DNA from: DATARH01 sp035534535
GTDB taxonomy: Bacteria; Pseudomonadota; Alphaproteobacteria; ATCC43930; CGMCC-115725
Reading direction: 5' to 3'
Length of the DNA: 21,954 nucleotides
Assembly (NCBI GenBank): GCA_035534535.1
Contig: DATLRS010000022.1
Coordinates: 1-21,954 of the forward strand
In this document: in pieces, positions 10,396 through 17,307 of the stretch
Layout: each line of letters starts with the position of its first letter
Numbering within the stretch: position 1 is the stretch's first letter
Position numbers and translations under genes: made by a program
The notes under the pieces: generated by a model
The model's input: the letters and a program-made list of their open reading frames with translations, nothing else
Told to the model about the DNA's origin: nothing
The model's database searches: none

Positions 10396-11045
10396 CGCGG
10401 CACTCCTTGCGCCGCTGCCGGCCCCGGGCCCTGCCCCTGGCCCAGCTCCTGCAGCCCGGCGCGGATCAGCGCGTCGAGCCCGGCGCCGTCACCGAGCCGG
10501 CGCGAGGCCGCCGCCACCGCGCCGAACGCCTCGGCCCGGCGGTAGCCGAGATTGACCAGCGCCGACACCGCATCGGCGGCCGCCCCCGCGGGCGCCACCG
10601 CGACAACGTCGCCCCCGGCCACGCCCGGCGAGGGCGACCCGAGGCCGCCGACCTTGTCGCGCAACTCGTTGACGATGCGGGCGGCGAGCCGCGGGCCGAC
10701 GCCGTCGGCGCGGGCCAGCATCGCCTTGTCCTGCGCAACGATCGCCAGGGTCAGCGCGTCCGGCGCGACCGCCGACAGGATCGCCAGCGCGAGGCGCGCG
10801 CCGACCCCCTGCACCGTCGTCAACAGGCGGAACCAGTCGCGCTCGCTGGCATCGATGAACCCGTAAAGATGGATATGATCCTCGCGCACGTGGGTCTCGA
10901 CCAGCAGCCGCGCCGCGGCGCCTGGCGGCGGCAGGCGGCCGATCGTGCGGGTCGAACAAAACGCCAAGTAGCCGACGCCGCCGACATCGATGATCGCGGT
11001 GTCCGGCCCGACCGAATCGATGATGCCGGCGAGCTTGGCGATCAT
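10392..11045 (-). CDS. ruvA: Holliday junction DNA helicase subunit RuvA
   Basis: Tetrameric protein that binds Holliday junctions and recruits RuvB. The ATG at 11045 is preferred to the in-frame codon 15 nt upstream because it overlaps the ruvC stop as ATGA and starts the canonical MIAKLAGIID. The 217-residue product has an N-terminal OB-fold, two helix-hairpin-helix motifs (VQGVGARLALAILS and ADGVGPRLAARIVNEL), a Gly/Ala/Pro-rich linker, and the C-terminal RuvB-binding helices (ALVNLGYRRAEA). The very C-terminus is Gln/Gly/Pro-rich and not conserved. Confidence 0.97.
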   Translation of the reverse strand: MIAKLAGIIDSVGPDTAIIDVGGVGYLAFCSTRTIGRLPPPGAAARLLVETHVREDHIHLYGFIDASERDWFRLLTTVQGVGARLALAILSAVAPDALTLAIVAQDKAMLARADGVGPRLAARIVNELRDKVGGLGSPSPGVAGGDVVAVAPAGAAADAVSALVNLGYRRAEAFGAVAAASRRLGDGAGLDALIRAGLQELGQGQGPGPAAAQGVPR

Positions 11046-11536
11046 CGGCCCGCGCCCCACGCCTGCAAGGTGCGGCTGTGATGGGCATGGCAGATCGCCA
11101 CCGCCAGCGCGTCGGCGGCGTCGGCCGCGGCGATGGCGCAGCCGGGCAGCAGGCGGCGCACCATCATCTGCACCTGCTCCTTGTCGGCATGGCCGGCGCC
11201 GACCACCGACTTTTTGACCAGATTGGCGGAATACTCGGCCACCGGCAGGCCGCGCTCGGCCGGCGCCAAGAGCGCGACGCCGCGCGCGATGCCGAGCTTC
11301 AGGGTCGAGGAGGGGTTCTTGTTGACAAAGCTTTCCTCGACCGCCGCCTCGTCCGGCCGGAAGCGTTCGAGGACCGCCGTCAGCTGGCGGAACAGCACGA
11401 CGAGGCGCTGCGCCAGCGGCAGGTCAACGGGCGCGTGCACGATGCCGTCTGCGACATGGCTCAGCCGGTTGCCGGCGATGTCGATGACCCCCCAACCGGT
11501 GTGCCGCAACCCGGGATCAAGCCCGAGAACCCGCAT
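11042..11536 (-). CDS. ruvC: Crossover junction endodeoxyribonuclease RuvC
   Basis: Resolves Holliday junctions by paired nicking. The 164-residue product begins MRVLGLDPGLRHTGWGV and keeps the four catalytic acids expected from E. coli RuvC: Asp7, Glu67 (in AAVEESFVNKNP), Asp139 and Asp142 (in AADAADALAVAICH). Length is normal. The ATG at 11536 follows yebC by about 40 nt. No strong Shine-Dalgarno is visible. The stop overlaps the ruvA start. Confidence 0.97.
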   Translation of the reverse strand: MRVLGLDPGLRHTGWGVIDIAGNRLSHVADGIVHAPVDLPLAQRLVVLFRQLTAVLERFRPDEAAVEESFVNKNPSSTLKLGIARGVALLAPAERGLPVAEYSANLVKKSVVGAGHADKEQVQMMVRRLLPGCAIAAADAADALAVAICHAHHSRTLQAWGAGR

Positions 11537-11556
11537 TCTATGGTCGCCCCCCAGCG

Positions 11557-11576
11557 GCCGATCAGAGCCGATCAGA
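11557..11576. repeat. Perfect tandem 10-bp duplication between yebC and ruvC
   Basis: GCCGATCAGA occurs at 11557-11566 and again at 11567-11576, head to tail with no mismatch, ending exactly at the yebC stop codon (11577-11579) and lying 20 nt upstream of the ruvC start. Each copy contains a GATC site. It may be a recent slippage event or a small binding site; nothing else supports a function. Confidence 0.75.
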
Positions 11577-12326
11577 TCAGGCGCTCAACCGCGCCAGCAC
11601 GTCCTCGCCGACCTCGAAATTGGCGTAAACATTCTGTACGTCGTCGCTGTCCTCCAACGCTTCGAGCAGCTTGAACAGGCTGCCCGCCGTCTCCTCGTCG
11701 AGCACCGCGCTGGTTTTCGGCCGCCAGGCAAGCCGGGCCGATTCGGCCGGACCAAAGCGGCTCTCCACGGCGTCGCGCACGCTGTTGAAATCTTCCGGCG
11801 CCGACACCACGACATGCCCGTCATCATCGCTGGCGACGTCGCCAGCGCCGGCCTCGATCGCGGCTTCCAGCATCTCGTCGGCGCTTGCCGCCGGGGCCGG
11901 ATAGGCGATCTCGCCGACATGCTCGAACAGGAAGCTGACGCTGTTGGTCTCGCCGAGCGCGCCGCCGGATTTGGCAAAGGCGGCGCGTACTTCGCTGGCG
12001 GTGCGGTTGCGGTTGTCGGTCAGCGCCTCGACGATGACCGCGACGCCGCCCGGCCCATAGCCCTCGTAGCGCACCTCGTCATAGGCCTCGCCGCCCTCGC
12101 CGCCGGCGCCGCGCTTGATCGCGCGCTCGACCGTGTCCTTCGGCATGTTGGCCTGGCGGGCCGCCAGCACAGCCGCGCGCAGCCGCGGGTTGGCAGCCGG
12201 ATCGGGCAGCCCCGTGCGCGCCGCGGTGGTCAATTCGCGGATGATTTTAGTGAACACTTTGCCGCGCTTTTTGTCCTGCGCGCCCTTGCGGTACATGATG
12301 TTCTTGAATTGCGAATGGCCGGCCAT
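11577..12326 (-). CDS. yebC: YebC/PmpR family protein (TACO1-like)
   Basis: Member of the YebC/TACO1 family, described as DNA-binding regulators and, more recently, as translation factors that relieve ribosome stalling. The 249-residue product starts at the ATG at 12326 with the family hallmark MAGHSQFKNIMYRKGAQDKK and keeps blocks such as NMPKDTVERAIKRGAGG, YEGYGPGGVAVIVEALTDN and GALGETNSVSFLFE. Its place upstream of ruvC is the standard proteobacterial context. The polyproline runs encoded nearby in tolA and cpoB would be natural clients if it acts in translation; that link is inference. Confidence 0.96.
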   Translation of the reverse strand: MAGHSQFKNIMYRKGAQDKKRGKVFTKIIRELTTAARTGLPDPAANPRLRAAVLAARQANMPKDTVERAIKRGAGGEGGEAYDEVRYEGYGPGGVAVIVEALTDNRNRTASEVRAAFAKSGGALGETNSVSFLFEHVGEIAYPAPAASADEMLEAAIEAGAGDVASDDDGHVVVSAPEDFNSVRDAVESRFGPAESARLAWRPKTSAVLDEETAGSLFKLLEALEDSDDVQNVYANFEVGEDVLARLSA

Positions 12327-12440
12327 CGTCGCGGATTCCCGATACACGAATGAGGGTGGCGGGCTGGGCTGCCCGCCCTGAGCGGCCCGCCTGAGCTGCC
12401 CACCATGGCCTTCAGCCGATCAACGATCGGCGCGGCCTAT

Positions 12441-12490
12441 CAATCCAATATGGCAGGATTGCGGCGGTTCGGGTGTCTCCCGAGCACCGC
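12441..12490 (-). terminator. Two stem-loops just after the metallophosphoesterase stop (possible terminator)
   Basis: Starting 10 nt after the stop (12501-12503), a 10-bp stem with a 2-nt bulge and 5-nt loop is formed by 12464-12473 with 12479-12490 (GCGGT and TCGGG arms with their complements). A second 6-bp stem follows at 12441-12446 / 12456-12461 (CAATCC/GGATTG, 9-nt loop). No U-run follows either, so this is a terminator-like 3' structure rather than a textbook intrinsic terminator. The remainder of the 174-nt spacer up to yebC has one more small GC hairpin and no gene. Confidence 0.4.
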
Positions 12491-12500
12491 CCTGCCCGAT

Positions 12501-13316
12501 TCAGAGCCGCGGCATCTGCGGCATCAGCCGGCCGCCGACGCGCACCGGCTCGATATGGAGGGCAAGTCCGCTCGCGTTGTCGATCGCGACAAAGACGCCG
12601 CACAGCGTCCCGTCGCCGTCGGCCGGCTTCGCCTTCTCGCCCGGCACCTTGGTGACGAAGCGACGCACCGACGGCTCTTTCTGCATGCCGATCACCGAAT
12701 CATAGTCGCCGCACATGCCGGCATCGCTCAGATAGGCGGTGCCGCCGGGCAGGATCTGCGCGTCCGCGGTCGGCACGTGGGTATGCGTGCCGAGCACCGC
12801 CGATACGCGGCCGTCGGCGAAATGGCCGAGCGCCATCTTCTCGCTGGTCGCCTCGGCGTGAAAATCGACGACGATCGCCGTGGCGCCGCCGCCCAGCGGA
12901 CATTGCGCGAGGATCGCCGCGAGCCGCGCAAACGGGTCGTCGAGCGGCTCCATGAACAGCCGCCCCATCAGGTTGACGACGAGAACGCTGCGCCCGGTGC
13001 CGAGCGGGTGGCGGCACCAGCCGGCGCCCGGGGTGCCTTCCGGGAAATTCGCAGGCCGCAACAGCCGCGGATCACGCGCGATGTAGCCGATCAGGTCGCG
13101 CTGGTCCCACACATGGTTGCCGGTGGTCAGGATGTCGGCGCCGGCATCATAAAGCTCGCCGGCGAGCCGCTCGGTCAGCCCGAACCCGGCCGCCGCGTTC
13201 TCGGCGTTGACGATCGCGACATCGACCGCGAGATCACGGCGCAGCCCCGGCAGATATGCCTTGACCGCATCGCGCCCCGCCCGGCCGACCACATCGCCGC
13301 AAAACAGGACGTTCAA
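12501..13316 (-). CDS. TIGR00282-family metallophosphoesterase (YmdB-like)
   Basis: Binuclear-metal phosphodiesterase; the Bacillus relative YmdB hydrolyses 2',3'-cyclic nucleotides and influences RNA levels and development. The 271-residue product keeps the full metal set at positions equivalent to YmdB: Asp8 (FCGDVVG), Glu39 and Asn40 (NAEN), Asn67 and His68 (TTGNHVWDQ), His153 (DFHAEATSEK), His178 and His180 (GTHTHVPTAD). The start is a TTG at 13316 with GGGAG about 9 nt before it. It follows the 6S RNA locus directly on the same strand. The physiological substrate in Alphaproteobacteria is not established. Confidence 0.92.
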   Translation of the reverse strand: MNVLFCGDVVGRAGRDAVKAYLPGLRRDLAVDVAIVNAENAAAGFGLTERLAGELYDAGADILTTGNHVWDQRDLIGYIARDPRLLRPANFPEGTPGAGWCRHPLGTGRSVLVVNLMGRLFMEPLDDPFARLAAILAQCPLGGGATAIVVDFHAEATSEKMALGHFADGRVSAVLGTHTHVPTADAQILPGGTAYLSDAGMCGDYDSVIGMQKEPSVRRFVTKVPGEKAKPADGDGTLCGVFVAIDNASGLALHIEPVRVGGRLMPQMPRL

Positions 13317-13343
13317 ACAGGAAAGCTCCCGTCAGGTGATAAT

Positions 13344-13504
13344 GAGTGGAGCCGCCTCGGCCGTCGCCTTTGCAACTCCTCCGTGGCCCTGCATCGCAGG
13401 TGGGCACCATGTATCGAAGCCACGACTCCGACAGGGACAGCTCCCAAGAGGTAGATATCGGCCCCGGGGTAACATGCGGCCTTACGCACCGCGCAGCCCC
13501 ACTC
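13344..13504 (-). ncRNA. ssrS: Probable 6S RNA
   Basis: A non-coding stretch directly 3' of zapA on the same strand, the classic location of 6S RNA, which sequesters sigma70 RNA polymerase. The ends pair as a 9-bp closing stem with one G-U: 13496-13504 (GAGTGGGGC on the minus strand) with 13344-13352 (GCTCCACTC), defining about 161 nt. Inside it are GGCCGATATC, resembling the GCCGAUAU region of the E. coli RNA, a CCCTG/CAGGG inner stem and the palindromic GGTGCCCACC segment near the apex. Ends are approximate; the real transcript may extend several nt on both sides. The assignment rests on context, length and a hand-found fold, not on a covariance search. Confidence 0.72.
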
Positions 13505-13514
13505 GACCCACTAG

Positions 13515-13844
13515 CTAGGGCGTTTCGATGCTCGCCGCAATGCTTTCGATGCGGTCGGCGATGCTGCGGATGCCGGACGATGCCGCATCGGGCGGCCCGC
13601 CGCCAGCGGCGCGCAGCCGGTTGCGCTCCTGCTGCAGCGCCTCGTTGGCGTCCGACAGCTCGTCGGCGACGACCAATGCCGCCAGCAGCATCAGGCGCGC
13701 CTCGCCGACCTGGCCGATCGTCTTGGTGAATTCGCCGATCTTGGCGTCGATGTATTGCGCCAGACGCCGGGTGCGCGGTTCCTGCCCGTCGACGCAGCTG
13801 AGAGCGAACTCGCGGCCGTTGACCTTGACGACGACCTGGCCCAT
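13515..13844 (-). CDS. zapA: Cell division protein ZapA
   Basis: Small FtsZ-bundling factor that stabilises the Z ring. The start is the ATG at 13844, one base after the stop of the 60-aa gene, with GGGAGGGG just upstream. The 109-residue product has the N-terminal strand MGQVVVKVNGREFALSC, the family block RLAQYIDAKIGEF, then a helix with ARLMLLAALVVADEL and a C-terminal coiled coil (EALQQERNRLRAA). The extra C-terminal helix beyond about residue 85 is longer than in some ZapA proteins. Its stop (13515-13517) is only 10 nt from the predicted 6S RNA. Confidence 0.93.
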   Translation of the reverse strand: MGQVVVKVNGREFALSCVDGQEPRTRRLAQYIDAKIGEFTKTIGQVGEARLMLLAALVVADELSDANEALQQERNRLRAAGGGPPDAASSGIRSIADRIESIAASIETP

Positions 13845-13845
13845 C

Positions 13846-14028
13846 TCACCCCTCCCGTTCGAGCAGCTGTCCCAGCTTGGCGAGCGCGGCGTCGAGCCGC
13901 TGGGCAATCGCCGCCGCGATCGCCGCCACCCGTTCGTCGTCGGCGCCGCGCCTTGTTTCACGCGCGGCCGCATCGAGCCGCGCCACCGCTTGTTCGAGCC
14001 GCGCAATCGCGTCGTCTAGTTCGCTCAT
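13846..14028 (-). CDS. Small coiled-coil protein (DUF4164-like) upstream of zapA
   Basis: A 60-residue product that is almost entirely helical with heptad spacing of Leu/Ala (begins MSELDDAIARLEQAVARLD, ends LGQLLEREG). Short coiled-coil genes of the DUF4164 type commonly sit immediately upstream of zapA in Alphaproteobacteria, and the stop lies a single base before the zapA ATG, so translation is coupled. The assignment to that family is by position and composition. Role unknown; co-expression with zapA suggests the divisome. No strong Shine-Dalgarno precedes the ATG. Confidence 0.75.
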   Translation of the reverse strand: MSELDDAIARLEQAVARLDAAARETRRGADDERVAAIAAAIAQRLDAALAKLGQLLEREG

Positions 14029-14052
14029 CGCGCCAGCTTAGGGAGGGCCGGG

Positions 14053-14073
14053 CCGGGCCGTCAACGCGGCCGG
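14053..14073 (-). other. Small hairpin after the NHL-protein gene
   Basis: CCG/CGG plus CCGG/CCGG arms (14053-14060 with 14067-14073, one bulged G, 6-nt loop) begin one base after the stop codon at 14075-14077. No U-run follows. It could protect or end the NHL-gene transcript before the zapA-side genes. Confidence 0.35.
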
Positions 14074-14074
14074 C

Positions 14075-15037
14075 TCAGCGCAGCCGCTCGTATTTCTGCA
14101 AGGCGCGCAGACCCGGCGGGTGCGGCTGGCCGGGGAACAGACCCGGCCACAGCGTCCAGCAAACTTCGCCGACATAGAGATCGCCTCGCGAATCGACACT
14201 CAACCCGTGCGGACCGATAAACGCGGTCGGCGCGGTGCCGGCATGCGGGTCACCGATGCGCGACAGCAGCTTGCCCTGGTGGTCGACGATGCTGACCCGC
14301 GGGCCGAGGTTGGGGCTCTTGAGATTGACCGCCATCGCCGGGCCCAGTTCGCCGATATAGCAGACCGGGTGATGCGTATGCGTCATGTAGAGGCCGCACG
14401 GGCGGTGCAGATTGTTCCACTGCGCCTCGTACTTGCCGTTGCCGTCGAACACCTGGACGCGGTGGTTCTCGCGGTCGGCGACATAGACCCAGCCGTCGGC
14501 ATCGGTGCAGATGTTGTGGACGATGTTGAACTGGCCGGGGTCGGTGCCGGGTTCGCCCCACGACATCAGCAATTTGCCGTCGGGCGCGTATTTGTGGACG
14601 CGGGCGTTGCCGTAGCCGTCCGAGACGTAGATCTCGCCCTGCGGCGACAGCGCGGTATGGGTGCAGCGATGGAACGGCTCGCCGCTCATATAGGGCGCCG
14701 GCGTGCCGGGGACGCCCAGTTCCAGCAGTACCTTGCCGTCTTCGAGCCGGCACTTGCGCACAAAATGGCCGCCGTCATCGGTCAGGTAGATCGAGTCGTC
14801 CGGCCCCATATGGACGCCATGGGCCCGCGGATATTGCCCCTCGCCCCACGAGCGCAGGAAATTGCCGTCGCGGTCGAACACCATCATCGGATGCTCGCCG
14901 CGGCCGAAGACATAGACGTTGTCGTTGTTGTCGACGCCGACCGCCGCGACCTCCTTGAACGACCAGCCGTCAGGCAATTTCGCCCAGTTCTCGATGATGC
15001 GGTACCGGTATTCGCCGCTCCCGACGATGATCGCCAT
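14075..15037 (-). CDS. NHL-repeat beta-propeller protein, peptidyl-alpha-hydroxyglycine lyase-like
   Basis: A 320-residue protein built of NHL-type propeller blades: each blade carries a D-x-x-G-x-x-Y-V-x-D/G pattern, for example GVDNNDNVYVFGRG, GPDDSIYLTDDGGH, SPQGEIYVSDGYGNARV, DADGWVYVADRENHRVQVF and DSRGDLYVGEV. The order and spacing resemble bacterial proteins annotated as peptidyl-alpha-hydroxyglycine alpha-amidating lyase family. The start is the ATG at 15037 with AGGAGA upstream. No signal peptide or membrane segment is seen, so it is probably cytoplasmic, unlike the secreted animal enzyme. Several Cys and His residues (FHRCTH, HNICTD, THTHHPVCY) could bind metal. True substrate is unknown, and catalysis is not proven by sequence. 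Confidence 0.82.
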   Translation of the reverse strand: MAIIVGSGEYRYRIIENWAKLPDGWSFKEVAAVGVDNNDNVYVFGRGEHPMMVFDRDGNFLRSWGEGQYPRAHGVHMGPDDSIYLTDDGGHFVRKCRLEDGKVLLELGVPGTPAPYMSGEPFHRCTHTALSPQGEIYVSDGYGNARVHKYAPDGKLLMSWGEPGTDPGQFNIVHNICTDADGWVYVADRENHRVQVFDGNGKYEAQWNNLHRPCGLYMTHTHHPVCYIGELGPAMAVNLKSPNLGPRVSIVDHQGKLLSRIGDPHAGTAPTAFIGPHGLSVDSRGDLYVGEVCWTLWPGLFPGQPHPPGLRALQKYERLR

Positions 15038-15064
15038 GGCTGGTCTCCTGGTTGCGCGCCGCCC

Positions 15065-15090
15065 GAGGGGCGAGGGGCGACGGGCGAGGG
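15065..15090. repeat. Heptamer tandem repeat upstream of the NHL-protein gene
   Basis: About 3.7 copies of GAGGGGC: exact at 15065-15071 and 15072-15078, one mismatch at 15079-15085, partial at 15086-15090. It lies in the 233-nt spacer between the divergent NHL gene and tkt, 28 nt upstream of the NHL-gene start. The rest of this spacer holds no gene; two GCGGATAA direct repeats lie near 15194-15210 but I see no convincing promoter boxes. Confidence 0.6.
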
Positions 15091-15270
15091 TATCGGAGCT
15101 GGCGTCATGAAACAATTGACTCGGATTGACGGCCGGACGCCCAGCGCTGGATGCCCGCTGGCGTGGCCATGACGGTCGAGCGAGGCGACGCAGCGGCGGA
15201 TAAGCGGATAAAGCGATGCGACGCGCGATGCGGCATTTGCGGATGACGCATTGCGCGCTAAAGTGATGCC

Positions 15271-17277
15271 ATGATGACAGACCTTGCCCCGCTCCCCCCG
15301 CCCGCCAACCCGAAACTGCGCCGGATGGCGAATGCCCTGCGCGCGCTTGCCATGGACGGCGTCGAACAGGCGAATTCCGGCCATCCCGGCATGCCGATGG
15401 GCATGGCCGACATCGCGGCCGTGCTGTTCACCCAGTTTCTGCGCTTCGACCCGCTCGCGCCCGACTGGCCCGACCGCGACCGCTTCGTCCTGTCGAACGG
15501 GCACGGCTCGATGCTGCTCTACGGGCTGCTGCATCTGCTCGGCTATCCCGACATGACGCTCGACGAGCTGAAGCATTTTCGCAAGCTCGGCAGCCGCACC
15601 GCCGGCCACCCCGAGCGCGGCCTCGCGACCGGCATCGAGACGACGACCGGGCCGCTCGGCCAGGGGATCGGCAATTCGGTCGGCATGGCCTTGGCCGAGC
15701 GCCACCTCGCCGCCGAATTCGGCAACGACCTGGTCGATCACCGCACCTACGTCTTTTGCGGCGACGGCTGCCTGGAAGAGGGCATCAGCCACGAGGCGCT
15801 GTCGCTCGCCGGGCACCTCAAGCTCAACAAGCTGATCGTCCTCTACGACGACAATTCGATCACGATCGACGGCCCCACCAGTCTTTCGTTCTCCGATGAC
15901 GTGCTGGAGCGCTTCCGTGCCTACCACTGGGCGGCGGAGCGCGTCGACGGCACGAACCACGACGAGATCGCCGCCGCGATCACCCGCGCGCAGGCCAGCG
16001 ACCGGCCGAGCCTGATTGCCTGCCGCACGGTGATCGCCTTTGGCGCGCCGACCAAGGCCGGCACCGCGGGGGCGCATGGCAGCCCGCTCGGCGCCGAGGA
16101 AATCAAGGGCGCCAAGGAGCGGCTTGGCTGGGAGTTCGGGCCGTTCATCGTGCCCGACGACGTGCGCGCCGAATGGCACGCCGCCGGTGCGCGCGGCGCC
16201 AGCGTGCGCGCGGCCTGGGAACAGCGGCTCGCCGCGACCGCGTCGGACCGGCGCGGCGAATTCGTGCGCCGCCAGAAGGGCGAGTTGCCGGCCGATTTTG
16301 CCGCGGTGATCGCCAAGGTCTGCGACGATTTCCGGGCCAAGAACGCCAAGCTCGCGACGCGCCAGGCATCGGGCGAGGTGCTCGACGCGCTGGTTGCCGC
16401 CGTGCCGGAGCTGCTCGGCGGCTCGGCCGACCTGACCCCGTCGAACAACACCCGGGCCAAGGGTCTGACGGATATCAAGCCCGGCGACTTCGCCGGCCGT
16501 TACGTGCGGTACGGCGTGCGCGAGCACGGCATGGCGACGGCGATGAACGGCATCTCGGTGCATGGCGGGCTGATCCCCTATGGCGGCACGTTCATGTGCT
16601 TTACCGATTATTGCCGGCCGGCAATCCGCCTGGCGGCGCTGATGGAGACGCGCGTCGTCTTTGTGATGACGCATGATTCGATCGGCCTCGGCGAGGACGG
16701 GCCGACCCATCAGCCGGTCGAACATCTGGCCGCGCTGCGGGCGATCCCGCAGCTGCTGGTGTTTCGCCCGGGCGATGCGGTCGAGACCGCCGAATGCTGG
16801 GCCTTGGCATTGCAGCACCGTCACGCTCCCTCGATCATGGCGTTGACCCGTCAGGGTCTGCCGTTGCTGCGCACCGAGGCGGGACACGACAACCGCTCCG
16901 CCCGTGGCGCCTATGTGCTGGCCGAGGCGGCCGGCGAGCGGCAGGTGAGTTTGCTCGCCACCGGTTCGGAAGTGTCGCTGGCGATGGCGGCGCGCGATCT
17001 GCTGAAGGCGGACGGCATCCGCGCCGCGGTCGTGTCGATGCCGTGCTGGGAATTGTTCGAGGCCCAGCCCGAGGACTACCGCAAGGCGGTGCTCGGCACG
17101 GCCCCCCGGGTGGGCGTCGAAGCAGCGGTGCAGTTCGGCTGGGACCGCTGGCTGGGCGAGCACTCGGCGTTCATCGGCATGCACGGCTTCGGCGCCTCGG
17201 CGCCGATCGAGGCGCTCTATCCACATTTTGGCATCACGGCCGAGAAGGTCGCCGAGGCGGCCCGCTCGCTGTTGTAG
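15271..17277 (+). CDS. tkt: Transketolase
   Basis: Thiamine-diphosphate enzyme moving two-carbon units between sugar phosphates in the pentose phosphate and Calvin pathways. The 668-residue product is full length. It shows SGHPGMPMGMADI near the N-terminus, the ThDP motif GDGCLEEGISHEALSLAG starting at residue 164 and closing at DDN 193-195, the pyrimidine-domain block YVRYGVREHGMATAMNGIS with the catalytic Glu, EDGPTHQPVEHLAALRAIP, and the C-terminal domain with LATGSEVSLA. Two adjacent ATGs (15271 and 15274) are possible starts with only a weak purine-rich stretch upstream. It heads the carbon-metabolism operon and is followed by gap after 30 nt. Confidence 0.97.
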   Translation: MMTDLAPLPPPANPKLRRMANALRALAMDGVEQANSGHPGMPMGMADIAAVLFTQFLRFDPLAPDWPDRDRFVLSNGHGSMLLYGLLHLLGYPDMTLDELKHFRKLGSRTAGHPERGLATGIETTTGPLGQGIGNSVGMALAERHLAAEFGNDLVDHRTYVFCGDGCLEEGISHEALSLAGHLKLNKLIVLYDDNSITIDGPTSLSFSDDVLERFRAYHWAAERVDGTNHDEIAAAITRAQASDRPSLIACRTVIAFGAPTKAGTAGAHGSPLGAEEIKGAKERLGWEFGPFIVPDDVRAEWHAAGARGASVRAAWEQRLAATASDRRGEFVRRQKGELPADFAAVIAKVCDDFRAKNAKLATRQASGEVLDALVAAVPELLGGSADLTPSNNTRAKGLTDIKPGDFAGRYVRYGVREHGMATAMNGISVHGGLIPYGGTFMCFTDYCRPAIRLAALMETRVVFVMTHDSIGLGEDGPTHQPVEHLAALRAIPQLLVFRPGDAVETAECWALALQHRHAPSIMALTRQGLPLLRTEAGHDNRSARGAYVLAEAAGERQVSLLATGSEVSLAMAARDLLKADGIRAAVVSMPCWELFEAQPEDYRKAVLGTAPRVGVEAAVQFGWDRWLGEHSAFIGMHGFGASAPIEALYPHFGITAEKVAEAARSLL

Positions 17278-17307
17278 CTTTTGGCGGCGCTGTTCAGGGA
17301 GCGGACA

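Noticed and set aside
12358..12377. 7-bp GC inverted repeat with 6-nt loop between the phosphoesterase and yebC
   Set aside because: No U-run follows and it is far from the stop codon; the two hairpins nearer the stop are better candidates for the 3' end.
15234..15263. TTGCGG / TAAAGT as a tkt promoter
   Set aside because: Only 3/6 and 4/6 matches, and the implied start site would leave almost no leader before the ATG.
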